From Notamacropus eugenii (Eukaryota; Chordata; Mammalia; Diprotodontia; Macropodidae), in the NCBI RefSeq assembly GCF_028372415.1, contig NC_092877.1, forward strand, positions 213,520,116 to 213,584,115: 64,000 nucleotides of DNA, written 5' to 3'. The position numbers and the translations under genes were made by a program. Positions 1 to 10,824 of the stretch are shown here, in pieces; positions within the stretch are counted from its first letter, which is position 1; each line of letters starts with the position of its first letter. The notes beneath the pieces are model-generated. The model was given only the letters and a program-made list of their open reading frames with translations, was not told where the DNA came from and did no database searches.

Positions 1-189
1 TACAGGGATGAGCACCTCTGAAAGCATATAGTTTCTCAAAACTTTTTACCAAAACCTCAGCTTTGTGCTCAGAGTTCATGGTCTGAATTGCAAAAATTTG
101 ACTGTGACTCACATTTTGTAAGCAGTGGATATAGTTCAGATTAACTAGTTTGTGGTACTTTTTCACCATCTGCTTTCAATGCAAACAGA

Positions 190-330
190 ACAGAAATGGC
201 AAGTCATTTAACATTGCTCTGCCTTGATTTCCTCATCTGTAGAAAGGGGATCATAATAATACCCAGTTCCCAGAGTTGTTGTGAGGACTAAATAAATAAT
301 TTGTAAAGCAGTTATCACATATCTCCAGGT
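190..330 (+). repeat. MIR-like SINE, 3' half
   Basis: Reads like the MIR core and 3' part: a CAAGTCATTTAAC box, then CCTCATCTGTAGAAAGGGG, then a GAGGACTAAATAAATAA tail. The tRNA-like head is missing. Bases 1-189 before it show nothing I recognise. Confidence 0.65.
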
Positions 331-374
331 CCAACATCTCCTGAAGTGCAGACCTGAATCTTCGATTGTCTTAT

Positions 375-520
375 AAGCTAACTCTAGAGTATTTCAATGG
401 TACCTCAGTCTCCACATGTTCAAAACTAATCATTCCACAAAAACCTGTTCCTTCTTCTGATTTCATTATTTTTTTGTAGGTTATACCACTGTTAACCTGG
501 ATACCTATTTTTATTTTATT
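375..520 (+). repeat. L2 LINE fragment
   Basis: Wording such as CACATGTTCAAAACTAATCATT followed by ACCTGTTCCTTCTTCTG resembles the L2 stretch seen in better copies at 42.8 kb. It is short and diverged, so the assignment is tentative. The following bases 560-670 hold a short ancient motif (TTTATTAAGCAACCTACTGTGTGCC) found several times in the window. Confidence 0.4.
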
Positions 521-689
521 TTCTGGATACCTACTTTAAAAATGTTGGGCCTGTCTTTGGCTCCCTTTCTCCCTTTCATATCCAATAAATTAATACACAT
601 TTATTAAGCAACCTACTGTGTGCCAAAAACTCTGCTACATAAGTATTAGGGATATAGAGAATCAATTACTGAGCCCTCCTGTTCAAAAT

Positions 690-850
690 ACAGTCCGTTA
701 TGTGGCACAGTTGGTAGAGCATTGGATTTGAAGGCAGGAAGACCTAAATTCAAATTCTGCCTCACACATGTGCTAGCTTTGTGACCCCAAGTCACTTAAC
801 CTCTATTTGCTTCCATTTTCTCAAAAATGGAGATGATAATATTAACCTAC
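690..850 (+). repeat. MIR/MAR-type tRNA-headed SINE
   Basis: Has the tRNA-like head (GGCACAGTTGGTAGAGCAT), the GAAGACCTAAATTCAAATTC box and the core CAAGTCACTTAACCTCT. No RTE-like tail follows. Confidence 0.75.
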
Positions 851-924
851 TCCTATAAGAAAACTTTCAGTACCCAAGAAAAGCAGCCACAACTCTACAA
901 CTTACAGTCTGAAAAAAAAAGTGC

Positions 925-1000
925 CTGGAAAATGAAAAGGTTAAATGATTTACCCAGAGTCACACAGCCAGTATTTATTATGGGATAGGAATTGATAAGA
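925..1000 (-). repeat. MIR-like fragment
   Basis: AAGGTTAAATGATTTACCC followed by GAGTCACACAGCCAGTA is the reverse complement of the MIR/MAR core. Bases 1001-1343 after it hold AT-rich DNA with no feature I recognise. Confidence 0.55.
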
Positions 1001-1343
1001 CTGCTCACTATATATGAGGCAGTGTTTACATATGATTATATCAATACATTAAGAAAATACTCGGATAGTGGTGGGGATGGATAAGAGAAGGAATAGACTA
1101 GAATCAGGGAGGTCAACTTGTTGAATGAAATAGACTTGGATTGTTTTACCTTTGCGTATGAAGAACAATATATTAAATTGTACTATCAAGTTTTTTAATT
1201 TTTTTATCCTAAACTCCACAAATATCAAATAAAACAAGCATTTCTGTATACAAAGTAGAATAGAAAAAAAAAAAGGATTACACGTGGAACTGGGGATCTA
1301 TACTACTTGCAGCATGCTTTTAAAAAAATACAATGTAGTAAAT

Positions 1344-2340
1344 TTAACATGTAACTTCCAGAGTTTCATTGCTTATCCGGTCTTTCTGGCCTCCTGTTCT
1401 CTTCTGAATATTTTTTAATGCCTCAATGCCTCTTGCCCTTTCCCCCTTTGCAGCCAACCCTTTACCAATCCTCCTCCTCCCCTCCATTAAAAACCAAATC
1501 AAAACAAACTCTTTACACAAACAAACAAACAAAAACATCTGTGCATAATCAAGGAAAACAAATTCCCATTTTGGCAGAGTCTAAGAATGTGTCCCATTCT
1601 GCACCTTGAATCTATCACTTCTCTGTCACAAGGTGGGTGGCATGCTCCGTTACTGATCTGGAATCATGGTTGGTCATCACCGTGATCAAAAACTTTTGAA
1701 GTTTCAAAGCTCTTATTCTTTATGATGTTATTGTAAAAAAAAAATGTTCTATTGATTTTATTCACTTCGCTTTGCATCAGCTCTTCTTACGAATCACACT
1801 AGGGATTTCTAAAATAAACATTTTCATAATTTCTTATGGTATAATATTATTTTGTAACTTATGTAACTCTTCTCTAATTACTAGACACCCCCTCAGTTTC
1901 TACTTCTTTGCTACAGTCAAAAAAGATTCCATAGATATGTGTACAAACATATAAATGTGTATATACATATATGTGTGTGTGTGTGTGAATAGACATACTT
2001 ACAGTGTCCAAAAAGTCTTAGCGTAATCTGAAGCTTTAATAATTTTAAGCTGCACTAAAATTTTGCTAAGTTATTAAACTTTAAACTGTACTTTTTGGAA
2101 TATCCTACATATATATATATATATATATATAACATATTTGTATCTGGGTCCTTTTCTTTTTCTTTGATTTCCTTGCTATGTAGGGCCAGTAGTGTATTAG
2201 ATTAGAAGTATATGCACAGTTTAGCAACTTTGGGAGCACAGTTTTGAGTTGCTTTACAGAATGGATTGACTAATTTGCAGCTACACAGTAGACATGCCAT
2301 TTTTTTCCTAATGCTACAAGAATCAATTATTTCTCCTTTG
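1344..2340 (-). mobile_element. Old L1 LINE, 3' end, antisense
   Basis: Phrases match the antisense L1 3' region seen better at 47.2-48.6 kb: the landmark CACTTCGCTTTGCATCAGCTC, then a stretch ending CCCCTCAGTTTCTACTTCTTTG, then GGTCCTTTTCTTTTTCTTTGAT. The copy is strongly diverged. It is interrupted by a mariner-like MITE at 2000-2107 and by (TG)n and (AT)n tracts at 1971-1987 and 2109-2131. Boundaries are approximate. Confidence 0.5.
2000..2107. mobile_element. Mariner-type MITE (palindromic)
   Basis: About 105 bp, largely self-complementary: it opens CAGTGTCCAAAAAGTCTTAG and ends CTTTTTGGAATATCC before TA, so the two ends pair as diverged inverted repeats. TA dinucleotides lie at both edges, as expected for Tc1/mariner target duplication. 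It encodes nothing. Confidence 0.6.
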
Positions 2341-2519
2341 GTTTCACACAAAAACAATGATAACAAAGCATCTCTTCTGCCTACCTCTTAATCAAATTTC
2401 ATTAGAGCGTCAGTTGTTCATGATCATGGTCATAATTTTATAATATTTAAGACAATTGAATTGTGATAGGAAAGGTGAAGAAATATGAATTTGACCAATA
2501 ACTTTTTTTTAAAGTAAAC

Positions 2520-2767
2520 ATAGTATTTGTTGTTCAGTTGTGTCCAATTCCTCATGACCTCATGGACCATGCTGCCCATGGGATTTTCTTGACAAAGATA
2601 CTAGAGTGGTTTGCCATTTCCTCCTCCAGTGGATTAAGGCAAACTGTGGTTAAAAGACTTGCCCAGGGTCACAACTAATAAGTGTCTGAGGCCAGATTTG
2701 AACTCAGGTTTGTCCTGACACCAGGTTCAATGCTCTACCCACCAGTTTCTATCTAGTTGCCTTTAAA
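2520..2767 (-). mobile_element. MAR1 SINE, antisense
   Basis: Reverse complement of a full MAR1. The RTE-like tail (GTTCAGTTGTGTCCAATTC, TTTTCTTGACAAAGATACT) comes first, then the core (GACTTGCCCAGGGTCACAAC), and the tRNA-like head ends near CTATCTAGTTGCC. Roughly 240 bp, close to full length. Confidence 0.85.
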
Positions 2768-2984
2768 CACATTATGAAGACAAACAAATCACATTATACT
2801 TCTACTTATCCCATAAAATATGTCCCATCATGGAACAACTAGATATCTGAATACCCTATGTAGTCAGCTCAATCAGAGCTTCCTCAATTATTTGGAGCTT
2901 GACAGGCTTATTTATTATTAACATATTTCCGTACTTGTATTCCTTCCAATAATGCTACTTTGAATATAAAATAAAATCTTTGAC

Positions 2985-3150
2985 TTAAATGTGGAGTTAG
3001 GAGTCCTGAATTTGATTCTCAGATCTAAATTAAATAGGTGACTTTGGTATCAGTTTACTCATCTGTGAACTTGGAATCCTCTCAAAAAGTATTTGTAAAG
3101 TTTAAATGTAACGAAGTATGTGAAGTGCTATGAAAATGTTAAATAATCAT
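2985..3150 (+). repeat. MIR-like SINE
   Basis: GAGTTAGGAGTCCTGAATTTGATTC followed by a degenerate core and CAGTTTACTCATCTGTGAAC. Diverged but in the MIR order. Bases 2768-2984 and 3151-3721 hold no feature I can name; the ORFs in 3341-3750 overlap one another on both strands and show no domain. Confidence 0.5.
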
Positions 3151-3721
3151 GAAAATATGAAATAGTATTGTATTAAATAATTATTTTCATATCACTATGA
3201 GATCTTCAAAGAGGAATACTGCAGATACCCATAATCAATAAAATGCACTTTTAATACCTATAAGAAACCCCTTTTCCCTTAATGAATGAAGTAGTGATTT
3301 AAGTACTTGCTTCCTGACTAGTGAAAACCAGTGGACTAGTATGGCTCCAGCCCTCATTTCTGCCTCTTGCTGGAATGACAGTGTTAAGGTAAAAATTTCT
3401 GTTTCTCTGTTCCCCCTTCCTTTTTCCCTGCTCTGCGTTCTTTCCTCCTTATTAGGTAATTTAGATAATACTCTTATTTTGCTGCTCCCAAAGAGAACAT
3501 CAGCCTCCCCTTGGTATCCTAGTGTCTCTTTCTCTCAAATGATATATAAAGTTGAGCTGTGGGAGGCTCCCCGAGCACTCTCCCCTCTCACTACCTTCCC
3601 ACCCCAACTGCTGTGGAATACTGTCTTTGGGTCTCTGTTTATGCCTGCTCTTTTGTGAGTAGCATTGAAGTCCGTTACAGCTACCTCTGTGTACCAGGTG
3701 ATTTTCATTTGAATTCATCTG

Positions 3722-3835
3722 CACTACCTACTTTACACCAGTCACTGTGCTAAGTGTTAAAGATGCAAATATAAAAAAGGAAGACATTTTTTGCCCTCAA
3801 GGAACTTACATCATAACAGGAGAAGGAAATGCATA
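3722..3835 (+). repeat. Short ancient dispersed repeat
   Basis: CACTGTGCTAAGTG, then GCCCTCAAGGAACTTACAT and AGGAGAAGG form the same ordered motif seen near 600-660, 31230-31310 and 52345-52460. I recognise it as an old mammalian repeat but cannot name the family. Confidence 0.4.
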
Positions 3836-3910
3836 TAGGGGTGATAACTCCAGAAAAAATATGTTTATAGACACACCAATATGCATGTGTAAATACATAT
3901 ATGCAGTCAT

Positions 3911-4279
3911 ATACAGTCATCCTTTAGCATTGATGTGGCTTGGGGGCTCAGGACTCCTGTGCATTCTCAAAGAGAGTGTGTAGCCTGTCGTTCTTCAGTA
4001 CACTGAAAATTTTAACACAACTTACGTATGTATTCTATAGTAGTAAATGAGAAATTATATTTCTGATGATTATATTATACATATATGATTAATCTCTTGA
4101 TTATCAATATACAGTACTTATGACAACCATTTTTAGACTTTTCTTTAGGTACGCATATCATCTGCAATTTTCTTCAGTACACCACAAATCTACAAAAATT
4201 CCAATTTACTTATCAACAGATCAATCTGTGAATACTCAAAACTGCTGATGTGAAGCCCACAGATGTTGAGGTTGTATAA
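3911..4279. mobile_element. Possible Tc1/mariner-like element
   Basis: Bounded by ATACAGTCATCCTTTAGC on the left and GATGTTGAGGTTGTAT on the right, whose reverse complement is loosely similar; TA lies at both ends. An internal motif (TTCTTCAGTACAC) occurs twice in direct orientation. Too diverged for a firm call. Confidence 0.3.
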
Positions 4280-4439
4280 CATTTTAAATTTAATCTGTGT
4301 TATTAACATTTTCCCATCACTCTCCTAAGTCTTGATAATAAACAAAACAGTATAATTTGTCGGTTTTTGAGGTGTAAATGCTCAGGCTGAAAAGAACTGG
4401 CTCTAGCACACTCCTGTAACTAAGGAGTAGGTTCATTGT

Positions 4440-4590
4440 TTAGGGTAAATGGGAAGACAGGAAGAAAGCAGAATTTCTAAATTCACTTCACCTTTCTAAG
4501 ATTGTTCCCCCATCTCTAAAAAGATATGGGTTGTACTAGATGATCTTTAAAGTTCCATTCCAGCTTTAAATCCATCATCTGATTCCTCTT
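4440..4590 (+). repeat. MIR-like 3' end
   Basis: CCCCCATCTCTAAAAAGATA followed by GGTTGTACTAGATGATC and TTCCATTCCAGC matches the 3' part of old SINEs of the MIR group. Confidence 0.45.
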
Positions 4591-4639
4591 TGTTTCTGTT
4601 TTCTTTAAGAGAAGAATAAAGAGACTTGAAAAAATGATT

Positions 4640-5214
4640 AAGAGAGAATTGAAGCTCAAGATAAATCAGAAACTAACATGAAAACCTCTAATCTGCCTAT
4701 TTCACCTGGCTCAGTCAATTGCATCCAAGATTATTAAAAGAACTGGCCAATGAATTTAGAGAAATGGGAATATAACAGTACCAAAGATAGGAAAATATAC
4801 TGATTTTCAAAAGCAGTAAGAAGATAGATACCATAAACTCTACACTGGTGTGCTTGATGTTCATCTTTGGCAAATTTTTAGAACAGATTATTGAACAGAT
4901 TGTGAGCCCTTAGAAAAGAAAGGAGTGATCACTGCATGCCAACATGAGTTCATTAAGAACGAGTCATTAAAGATTAACCTAATTTTATTTTTAACATGAT
5001 TTTTTTAAACAAATAGATGCCATAGTAGCATTTACCAATGTCTCTCCCACATCCTTCTGGCCAAAATGCAAAGTTATGAGCAGGCTGTTAGTTCAATTAG
5101 GCATATTTGAAATGGTTTAATGTCTTCAGATATTTGAATGGGTATTCTATGGAAGAAGGATTAAATCTATTCTACTTGCTTTTAAAGGTGGAAACTAGAA
5201 CCAATGTTTAGAAG
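4640..5214 (+). mobile_element. CR1/L3 LINE fossil
   Basis: Ordered CR1/L3 wording: AAAAGAACTGGCCAATGAAT, then a GGAGTGATCACTGCATGCC segment and GAGTTCATTAAGAACGAGTC (reverse transcriptase region), and finally GAAGGATTAAATCTATTCTAC of the 3' end. Frames are scrambled and the middle is shortened. An ancient, dead copy. Confidence 0.55.
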
Positions 5215-5715
5215 TTACAGAGGAATGTAATAGAATACTATCGTGCTATAAGAAATGATGAACAGGCAGACTTCAGAAAAACCCGGAAAGACTTATATGA
5301 ACTGATGCTGAGTGAAGTGAACAGAACCAGAAGAACATTGGACACAATAACAGCCATAGTGTGAAAGGATTGACTTAGTCCTTCTCAGCAATTCAAGGAC
5401 CTAAAGCAATTCCAAAGAATCATGATGGAAAATGCCATCCACATACAGAGAAAGAATTATTTGAATACAGAGTGAAGCAGACTATTTTCTTTTTTCTTTT
5501 TTTCTTTTTTAAAATTTCTTACAATTCGTCCCTTTCTTCTATACCACATGACTAATGTGAAAATATGTATAATAGGAATGTATGTGCAGAGCCCATGTTA
5601 GATTGTATGCCATATTGGAGACTGGGGAGGGAAGAGAGAGGGAGAAAATCTAAAACTTATGGAAGTGAATGTTGAAAACTAAACATAAACTTTAAAAAAG
5701 AGTAAAAGAACTAAA
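5215..5715 (+). mobile_element. L1 LINE, 5'-truncated 3' end
   Basis: Begins GAGGAATGTAATAGAATACTA and continues GGAAAGACTTATATGAACTG, GATGCTGAGTGAAGTGAAC, a pyrimidine tract, GGAAGTGAATGTTGAAAACT and an A-rich end. This is the L1 3' UTR, matching 27565-28086. No clear target duplication was found. Confidence 0.8.
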
Positions 5716-6967
5716 CTAAAACAAAAACAAGTTGTCTCGTGTGTTGCTACTACTCAAATTTGAAAGGAAATAAATATAGGTAAAAGTCATTGTAACTATA
5801 AATTGAGGCAGTGTTATCCTTTGTAAAAAAGAATAATATTTATTTGATAAGGCATGACGTAAATCACTACTTTACTTTGGAAATGGCTTAGTTAACATTA
5901 CAGAATAATAGTTTAGAGTGTCATTATTGTTTCTAAGGAGGCAGAATTTCTATAAGGAAAGGCTATTTACCTTGAAGACAGAAAAAGAAATAGCACTCCT
6001 AAAATAATTAGGATAAATAGAAAACACCCATTGTATTTCCCCCACTTGATCCTTCAAAACAGAAATATGTCATTGGATACAGACTGCATTTATATAAATT
6101 TGAATAGCCTTGAAATTAATCCTGGGATTGATTTCCCATATGCATACAGCTTAAAGAAAAATCAGATAAAAGACCTAATAAGTTCTAGATAACTGACCTA
6201 AAGTCTATTTAATAAATGTTTTCTCTATTGTTTGTTTAAGTAGCTTTGTTTTCATGGCAGAGAGAAATAGGGGGAGGGTAGGATTCATCAAAATTCTAGT
6301 AAATAGGAAGGTTAAGTGTGTTTGTCCCAGGCAAATGCTTTTATTTCCTTAGTCTAGTGATGCAGACAGTGATTGGAACAGAAGGCAGAGAAGAGGGCAT
6401 CATTGGTGAATACAGATAAGACTATACCAAATTCTGTAGAACTACTTTATTAACTGGATAAAAGAAACTCTTGCAGTAAGCAACATATAATTAACAATAC
6501 AAAACTTGAGAACTATGGAGGACAAAGTGGCTTCAGAAAAAGAGAGAACTATCTGAAATACAGATTACATATTAGGTACACACAACTGTAGGTCCCAAAG
6601 TAATAACAAGCAGGTTTATGAATTCTATGTTGTGAGGCTGAAATAAATAATTAGACAGAATTCAAGTTCTAGAAAGAAATCTTCTCCCCAATTATATCAG
6701 ATTACATTCATTAAGGGCACATTATGTTTGGAATTCCATTTTCATTGACACATTTCCTAGAATAAAGTCTGGGAAAGATACATATAGAAAAACCTTTAGT
6801 TCCACCACCATGGTTCCTGTTTTCTGAAAATGTCCTTCTTTATGAAATATTTGATCATTTACTTTAATCTTTTCTAAATTCTGATAGCATGGCCCCTCCA
6901 AAATTTGGTTCAAGTATCTCAAGTTAGATCTGTGTTAGAGTAGGAGATATTAGTTCTTCTAAATGAG
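5716..6967. other. No recognisable feature
   Basis: AT-rich sequence of about 1.25 kb. The two short antisense frames (6722-6922 and 6919-7185) have no motif I know, and the second runs into the LTR. I see no repeat family here. Confidence 0.5.
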
Positions 6968-6973
6968 AATCTT

Positions 6974-7602
6974 TGTTGGGGGTGTAAACTCAGTTCCATG
7001 TGGACAGTCTCGGGCAGGTAAAAGTGAGGACTTCTAAACCTTAGAGTTCTCATGAGGCCCCCCAGGGAACAGCAGGGAATTGAGGTGTGAGACCGAGCTA
7101 TCTCGTGCATTTCCGCCTCTTCCCGTGGGAAAAGTGCTGGGAGAGAGCATCCCCGCCCTCGAGATTGGCCCGGGTCTGAGCACACCTATTGTTGTCTAAC
7201 AGGCACGGTATTCAGGTGCAAACTATGCGGCCGGAGAGCTTAAGTAGGGTCAGGAAAGCCTGAAAGGCTCTTAGCGCTGAGGGACCCTTAGAGGACAGAA
7301 GGCCCCTCTTCCTTCTCTCCTCTCTTCGCTCTTCCCTCTCCCCTCTCTCCCCCTCTTCCATTCTCCCATTCTCCCATTCTCCCACTTCCAATCTCTTACT
7401 GTAAGATCTTTGCCTCCTTGGGAGATTCCTCGCTCCCCAGGAAGAGTTCCCCCTGCACATGTAACCAAGACCCTGAATAAAGCCTAACCCTTGTTCGACT
7501 CTGGAAAGTCTCTTCTCTCATACGTTTATCCGGTTTGGCCAGCCGAAGACCTGCGATAGGTAAGGTAAGACTCGGGTAGCCCTCAGGCCTCTAGGCCTGG
7601 CA
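6974..7602 (+). mobile_element. Solo LTR of an endogenous retrovirus
   Basis: A 629-bp GC-rich island in AT-rich surroundings. It starts TGTTGGGGG, ends GGCCTGGCA (TG...CA), and is flanked on both sides by the identical 6-mer AATCTT (6968-6973 and 7603-7608). A polyadenylation signal lies at 7476-7481, leaving about 120 bp after it, which fits R plus U5. No internal retroviral sequence is present, so it is a solo LTR, a fossil formed by LTR-LTR recombination. The 6-bp duplication favours a class II (beta-like) group, but the family is not identified. An intact duplication suggests moderate rather than great age. Confidence 0.8.
7476..7481 (+). promoter_or_regulatory. LTR polyadenylation signal
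   Basis: AATAAA inside the solo LTR, followed by a short T/C-rich downstream region. Its position about 125 bp before the LTR end is what sets the LTR orientation as plus. Confidence 0.65.
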
Positions 7603-7874
7603 AATCTTTTTGCAAAATAAACCATAAATTCTGCTTCCATATCGTATTGCTAACGGGACTTTTCTCAGCTAACTACATCACCCAATTTCTCCTTCCCAAG
7701 GTATCATTGTTATTAAAGCTAATGCTGACAAATAGTTATGGCAACTTGTTCTAACAATGGAATCAGTCATCCAGAAAACGCTGTTTTTGAAACTCCTAGC
7801 TCAACAACGTTATATTGCCTTAATTTTAAATAAGTCATATAGATCTATTATAGTCATAGAAATCATATAGTCAT

Positions 7875-8336
7875 AGAAAGATCCAGTATAATGGACAGTA
7901 GGACTTCAAGCCAGGAAGACCTGTGTTTAAGTCCCACTTTTGACACATACTGTTGTATGATCCTGGGCAATTCATTCAATCTGTCATTGCTCTAGGCCAG
8001 CAGTTTCCAAACTTTTTGGTCTCAGGATTGCTTTATATTCTTAAAAGTTATTGAGAACGCTGAAGAGATTTTGTTTATGTGGGTGATATCTATCAATATT
8101 TACCATATTCAAAATGATATTCAAAATATCTTAGTACTTAGTAGTATTGCAAAAAATATGCTTGAACTTGCAGGCAGCATAAGAGGGTCTCAGGGACCTC
8201 CAGAGGTCACATGGTGAGACGTTGAGAACCAGTAATCTAGGCAACTTTCTGAGACTATAGATTATTTTCATTCAGTGGAAGACTGAATTTCCTCAACAGG
8301 AGATGCAATGAAATAACATCAATGAAATTAAAATCA
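7875..8336 (+). mobile_element. tRNA-headed SINE split by a hAT MITE
   Basis: The first part (7875-7997) has GGACTTCAAGCCAGGAAGACC and the core CCTGGGCAATTCATTCAATC. After the hAT insertion the SINE resumes with GGCAACTTTCTGAGACTATAG and ends with TTCCTCAACAGGAGA and GAAATTAAAATCACATT. This longer 3' body differs from that of MAR1. Confidence 0.65.
7998..8234. mobile_element. hAT-type MITE
   Basis: Begins CAGCAGTTTCCAAACTTTTT and ends GTTGAGAACCAGTA, diverged inverted repeats of the hAT CAGTGGTTCTCAA type. The flanks CTCTAGGC (7990-7997) and ATCTAGGC (8235-8242) are an 8-bp target duplication with one mismatch, the length hAT elements make. Internal wording (TTGTTTATGTGGGTGATATC) is typical of mammalian hAT-Charlie MITEs. 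Non-coding. Confidence 0.7.
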
Positions 8337-9234
8337 CATTACCTGTCCCTATGCTATACAGTTCTACTACTTTAAGTTATATAGGGAAATAATAAAGCCA
8401 GAAACATTCATCATAGAAAAAAAGACAACTTATTTTCTTTTGTTATCCTTCAGTTTCTAAAAATAGGTTGGAATTAAATGTCATGTACCTTAGGAATTCA
8501 TTTTATAAATATAGTTGGTAACTAGGAAACTCACATTGTCATTATTTATGATCTAGGAATTTTTTCCATGGAAACTATTATAAGGTCACAATTATCAAGC
8601 AGTAACAGGAGCTAAAAGACTATTTAGGAAGTCACCAGGAACAGTCTATTCACAGAAGGTGGCTAGATCTAAATCCAAATTAATGAGGTGAGATTTTAAG
8701 CACTCAAGTACACACCTTCTGCACAACCCCTGTTCCATGTCATAGGCCCAGCCTTAAAATCAGGCAGAGAAACATGCTAGTGTGACAAATTCTTCCCTCT
8801 TAAGAACTTTGTGGCTCTGCATTCCTGAAGACGGAGGCACCATTTATAGTCGTTATTCTTTCTCATGACATCATCTCACGGTTGATTATGTTGGCACATA
8901 ATCGAGTTCTCAAAGCACAAGATTCATTTGAGAACCTGAATGTAGATTCCTAAACTGCCCTGGATTGTCTTCCTAACTGATGCTTGCCAGAGATTGAGAT
9001 AGGACAAGAGGGTGGGGAAAGGTATCCCTGGAATTTGAGGATGGGGTGGTAGTGGGGGGCATTGCTACCTTCACAATGATGAATAACTTTTCATTTGCCT
9101 TCTAAGCATGAAAACCTGGAGTTTCTAGTGCAGTTATGTGCAGGATGCCAGGATTTAAGAAGCAAATATCAGTGTGGGTTTTTAACAAACTAGGTCAACC
9201 ATCTCCCTTAGCAAACTACCTTAGAGAATTTTGA
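8337..9234. other. No recognisable feature
   Basis: About 900 bp of apparently single-copy DNA without a long frame or a repeat I recognise. It could be old unique intergenic sequence. Confidence 0.5.
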
Positions 9235-9470
9235 GGGGCAATATAGCATATGGGAAGATACTGGAAGATTTAAGTTCAAATCTGAATTCTGAAACTTATT
9301 GAATGTGTCACTATGGTCAAGTTACTTACCCCCTCCAAGTTTCACCTTGCTTACTTGTCATATAGGGATAATAATACCTGTAGCCCTCCATTATAGGGTG
9401 ATTGTGAGGATAAAAATATATAATGATTTTGAACACACTTTGCAAGCCTTAATATGTTTTATAAATAATA
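9235..9470 (+). repeat. MIR-like SINE
   Basis: Ordered MIR features: GGGGCAATATAGCATATGGG head, AGTTCAAATCTGAATTCTG box, CAAGTTACTTACCCCCTCC core, then GATTGTGAGGATAAAAATAT and CTTTGCAAGCCTTAA. Confidence 0.65.
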
Positions 9471-10199
9471 ATCATAGTGATTGCTAATCTTTTCCAATCA
9501 TTACTTGAGGAACTAAGAAGGAATTGTCTCAATTGTTATATTCCATTTAATAAATTTCCTATCATTTAAAATAATATTGAGAAGGAACAGGACTGTGTCA
9601 ACAGGAACTGTCGTTCTGGGTGCAGGGAAAGAACAAGGTACAGGCATTTTGCTAACTTTTACTCCACATTTCCATGGTCCATAATATTTACTCTATAGTC
9701 ACAACATACCTAAACTTTGTCAGTACCTGGAGCATGAGATTGACAGTGTCAGTCACAATGACATGAGACCAAATATTCAGAAATGAGGAAACCATTTTGT
9801 CTTACTTGGTTCTCACTAATGGATTCCAGACTCTCTCTCTTTTTTTTTTTCAGTCATTAAGGAATTTCCTTTTATCACATATTATAAATAACAGAGAGAG
9901 TTATAGGTCAAGATATTTTTTAAATAAAGGTTAGAAAATTTAAATAAGTAAAGATAAAATGTGAAAATATGTATTTTTTAAAATTATAGAACACCAGAAA
10001 TATAGATTTGGGAAAAATTTTAATTGTCTATAAACAACTTCTTTCAACTAGTTCATTATATTTAAAGGCAAATATTGTTCCGTAGTCACTATCAGAACAG
10101 TTGGAATCAAAGAAAAAGAATTCTATTTATATTCTATTTTGGAAGAATTAGAATTCTATTCTAACTTGGAAGTGAATTCAGGGTACTGAATCATTAGCA
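9471..10199. other. No recognisable feature
   Basis: AT-rich, with a T-run near 9840 and several A-rich runs. Some wording is loosely LINE-like, but I cannot align it to a family. Confidence 0.45.
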
Positions 10200-10425
10200 T
10201 CTGTAACAGTTTCCAGACTTCTCAACCCACAAACGACAAAAAGGTCAATGGGAAAACTCCGTGGGACCTGGGCAAAAGAGGAGCAGGCAGGTTTGACCCC
10301 CACCTCAACGTGGTAGGGGTGCTGGCAGCAGTGGTAGAAGTGGCAGCATCAGCAGGGGTCGTAGTGGCAGCAGCAGCAGAGGCTGCTTCCAGAGCTCTGT
10401 CCCTTTTATAAAGAGTTTGCTTCTG
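10200..10425 (+). repeat. GC-rich L1 5' UTR-like fragment
   Basis: CCAGACTTCTCAACCCACA, GGGACCTGGGCAAAAGAGG, GGCAGCAGCAGCAGAGGCTG and CCAGAGCTCTGTCCC resemble opossum L1 5' UTR wording in plus orientation. It abuts the antisense L1/HAL1 next to it in opposite orientation. Both ends are abrupt. Confidence 0.4.
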
Positions 10426-10429
10426 ACTA

Positions 10430-10780
10430 CCCCCTCTTGCAATCTGCCCTCCCTTCTTATTCCCTTTACCCCTACTTTCCTGTAGGGTAAGATACCCAAT
10501 TGAGTGTGTATGTTATTCCCTCAAGTTAAATCCTATGAGAGTAAGGTTCACTTATTTCTTCTTACCTTCCCCCTCTTCCCCTCCATTGTGAAACCTTTTC
10601 TTGAGTATTTTACATAAGATAAGTTACCCCACTCTATTTCTCCTTTTGTCTTTCTCCCAATATATTCCTCTCTCACCCCTTAATTTTATTCAGGTACCCC
10701 TTCATATTCAACTCACTCTGTACCATCCATCCATCCATCCATCCATCCATCCATCCATCCATCCATCCATCCATCCATCC

Positions 10781-10824
<44 letters not shown>

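Noticed and set aside
3341-3753. Overlapping frames of 64-105 codons on both strands
   Set aside because: Mutually overlapping, no known motif, no splice or promoter context.
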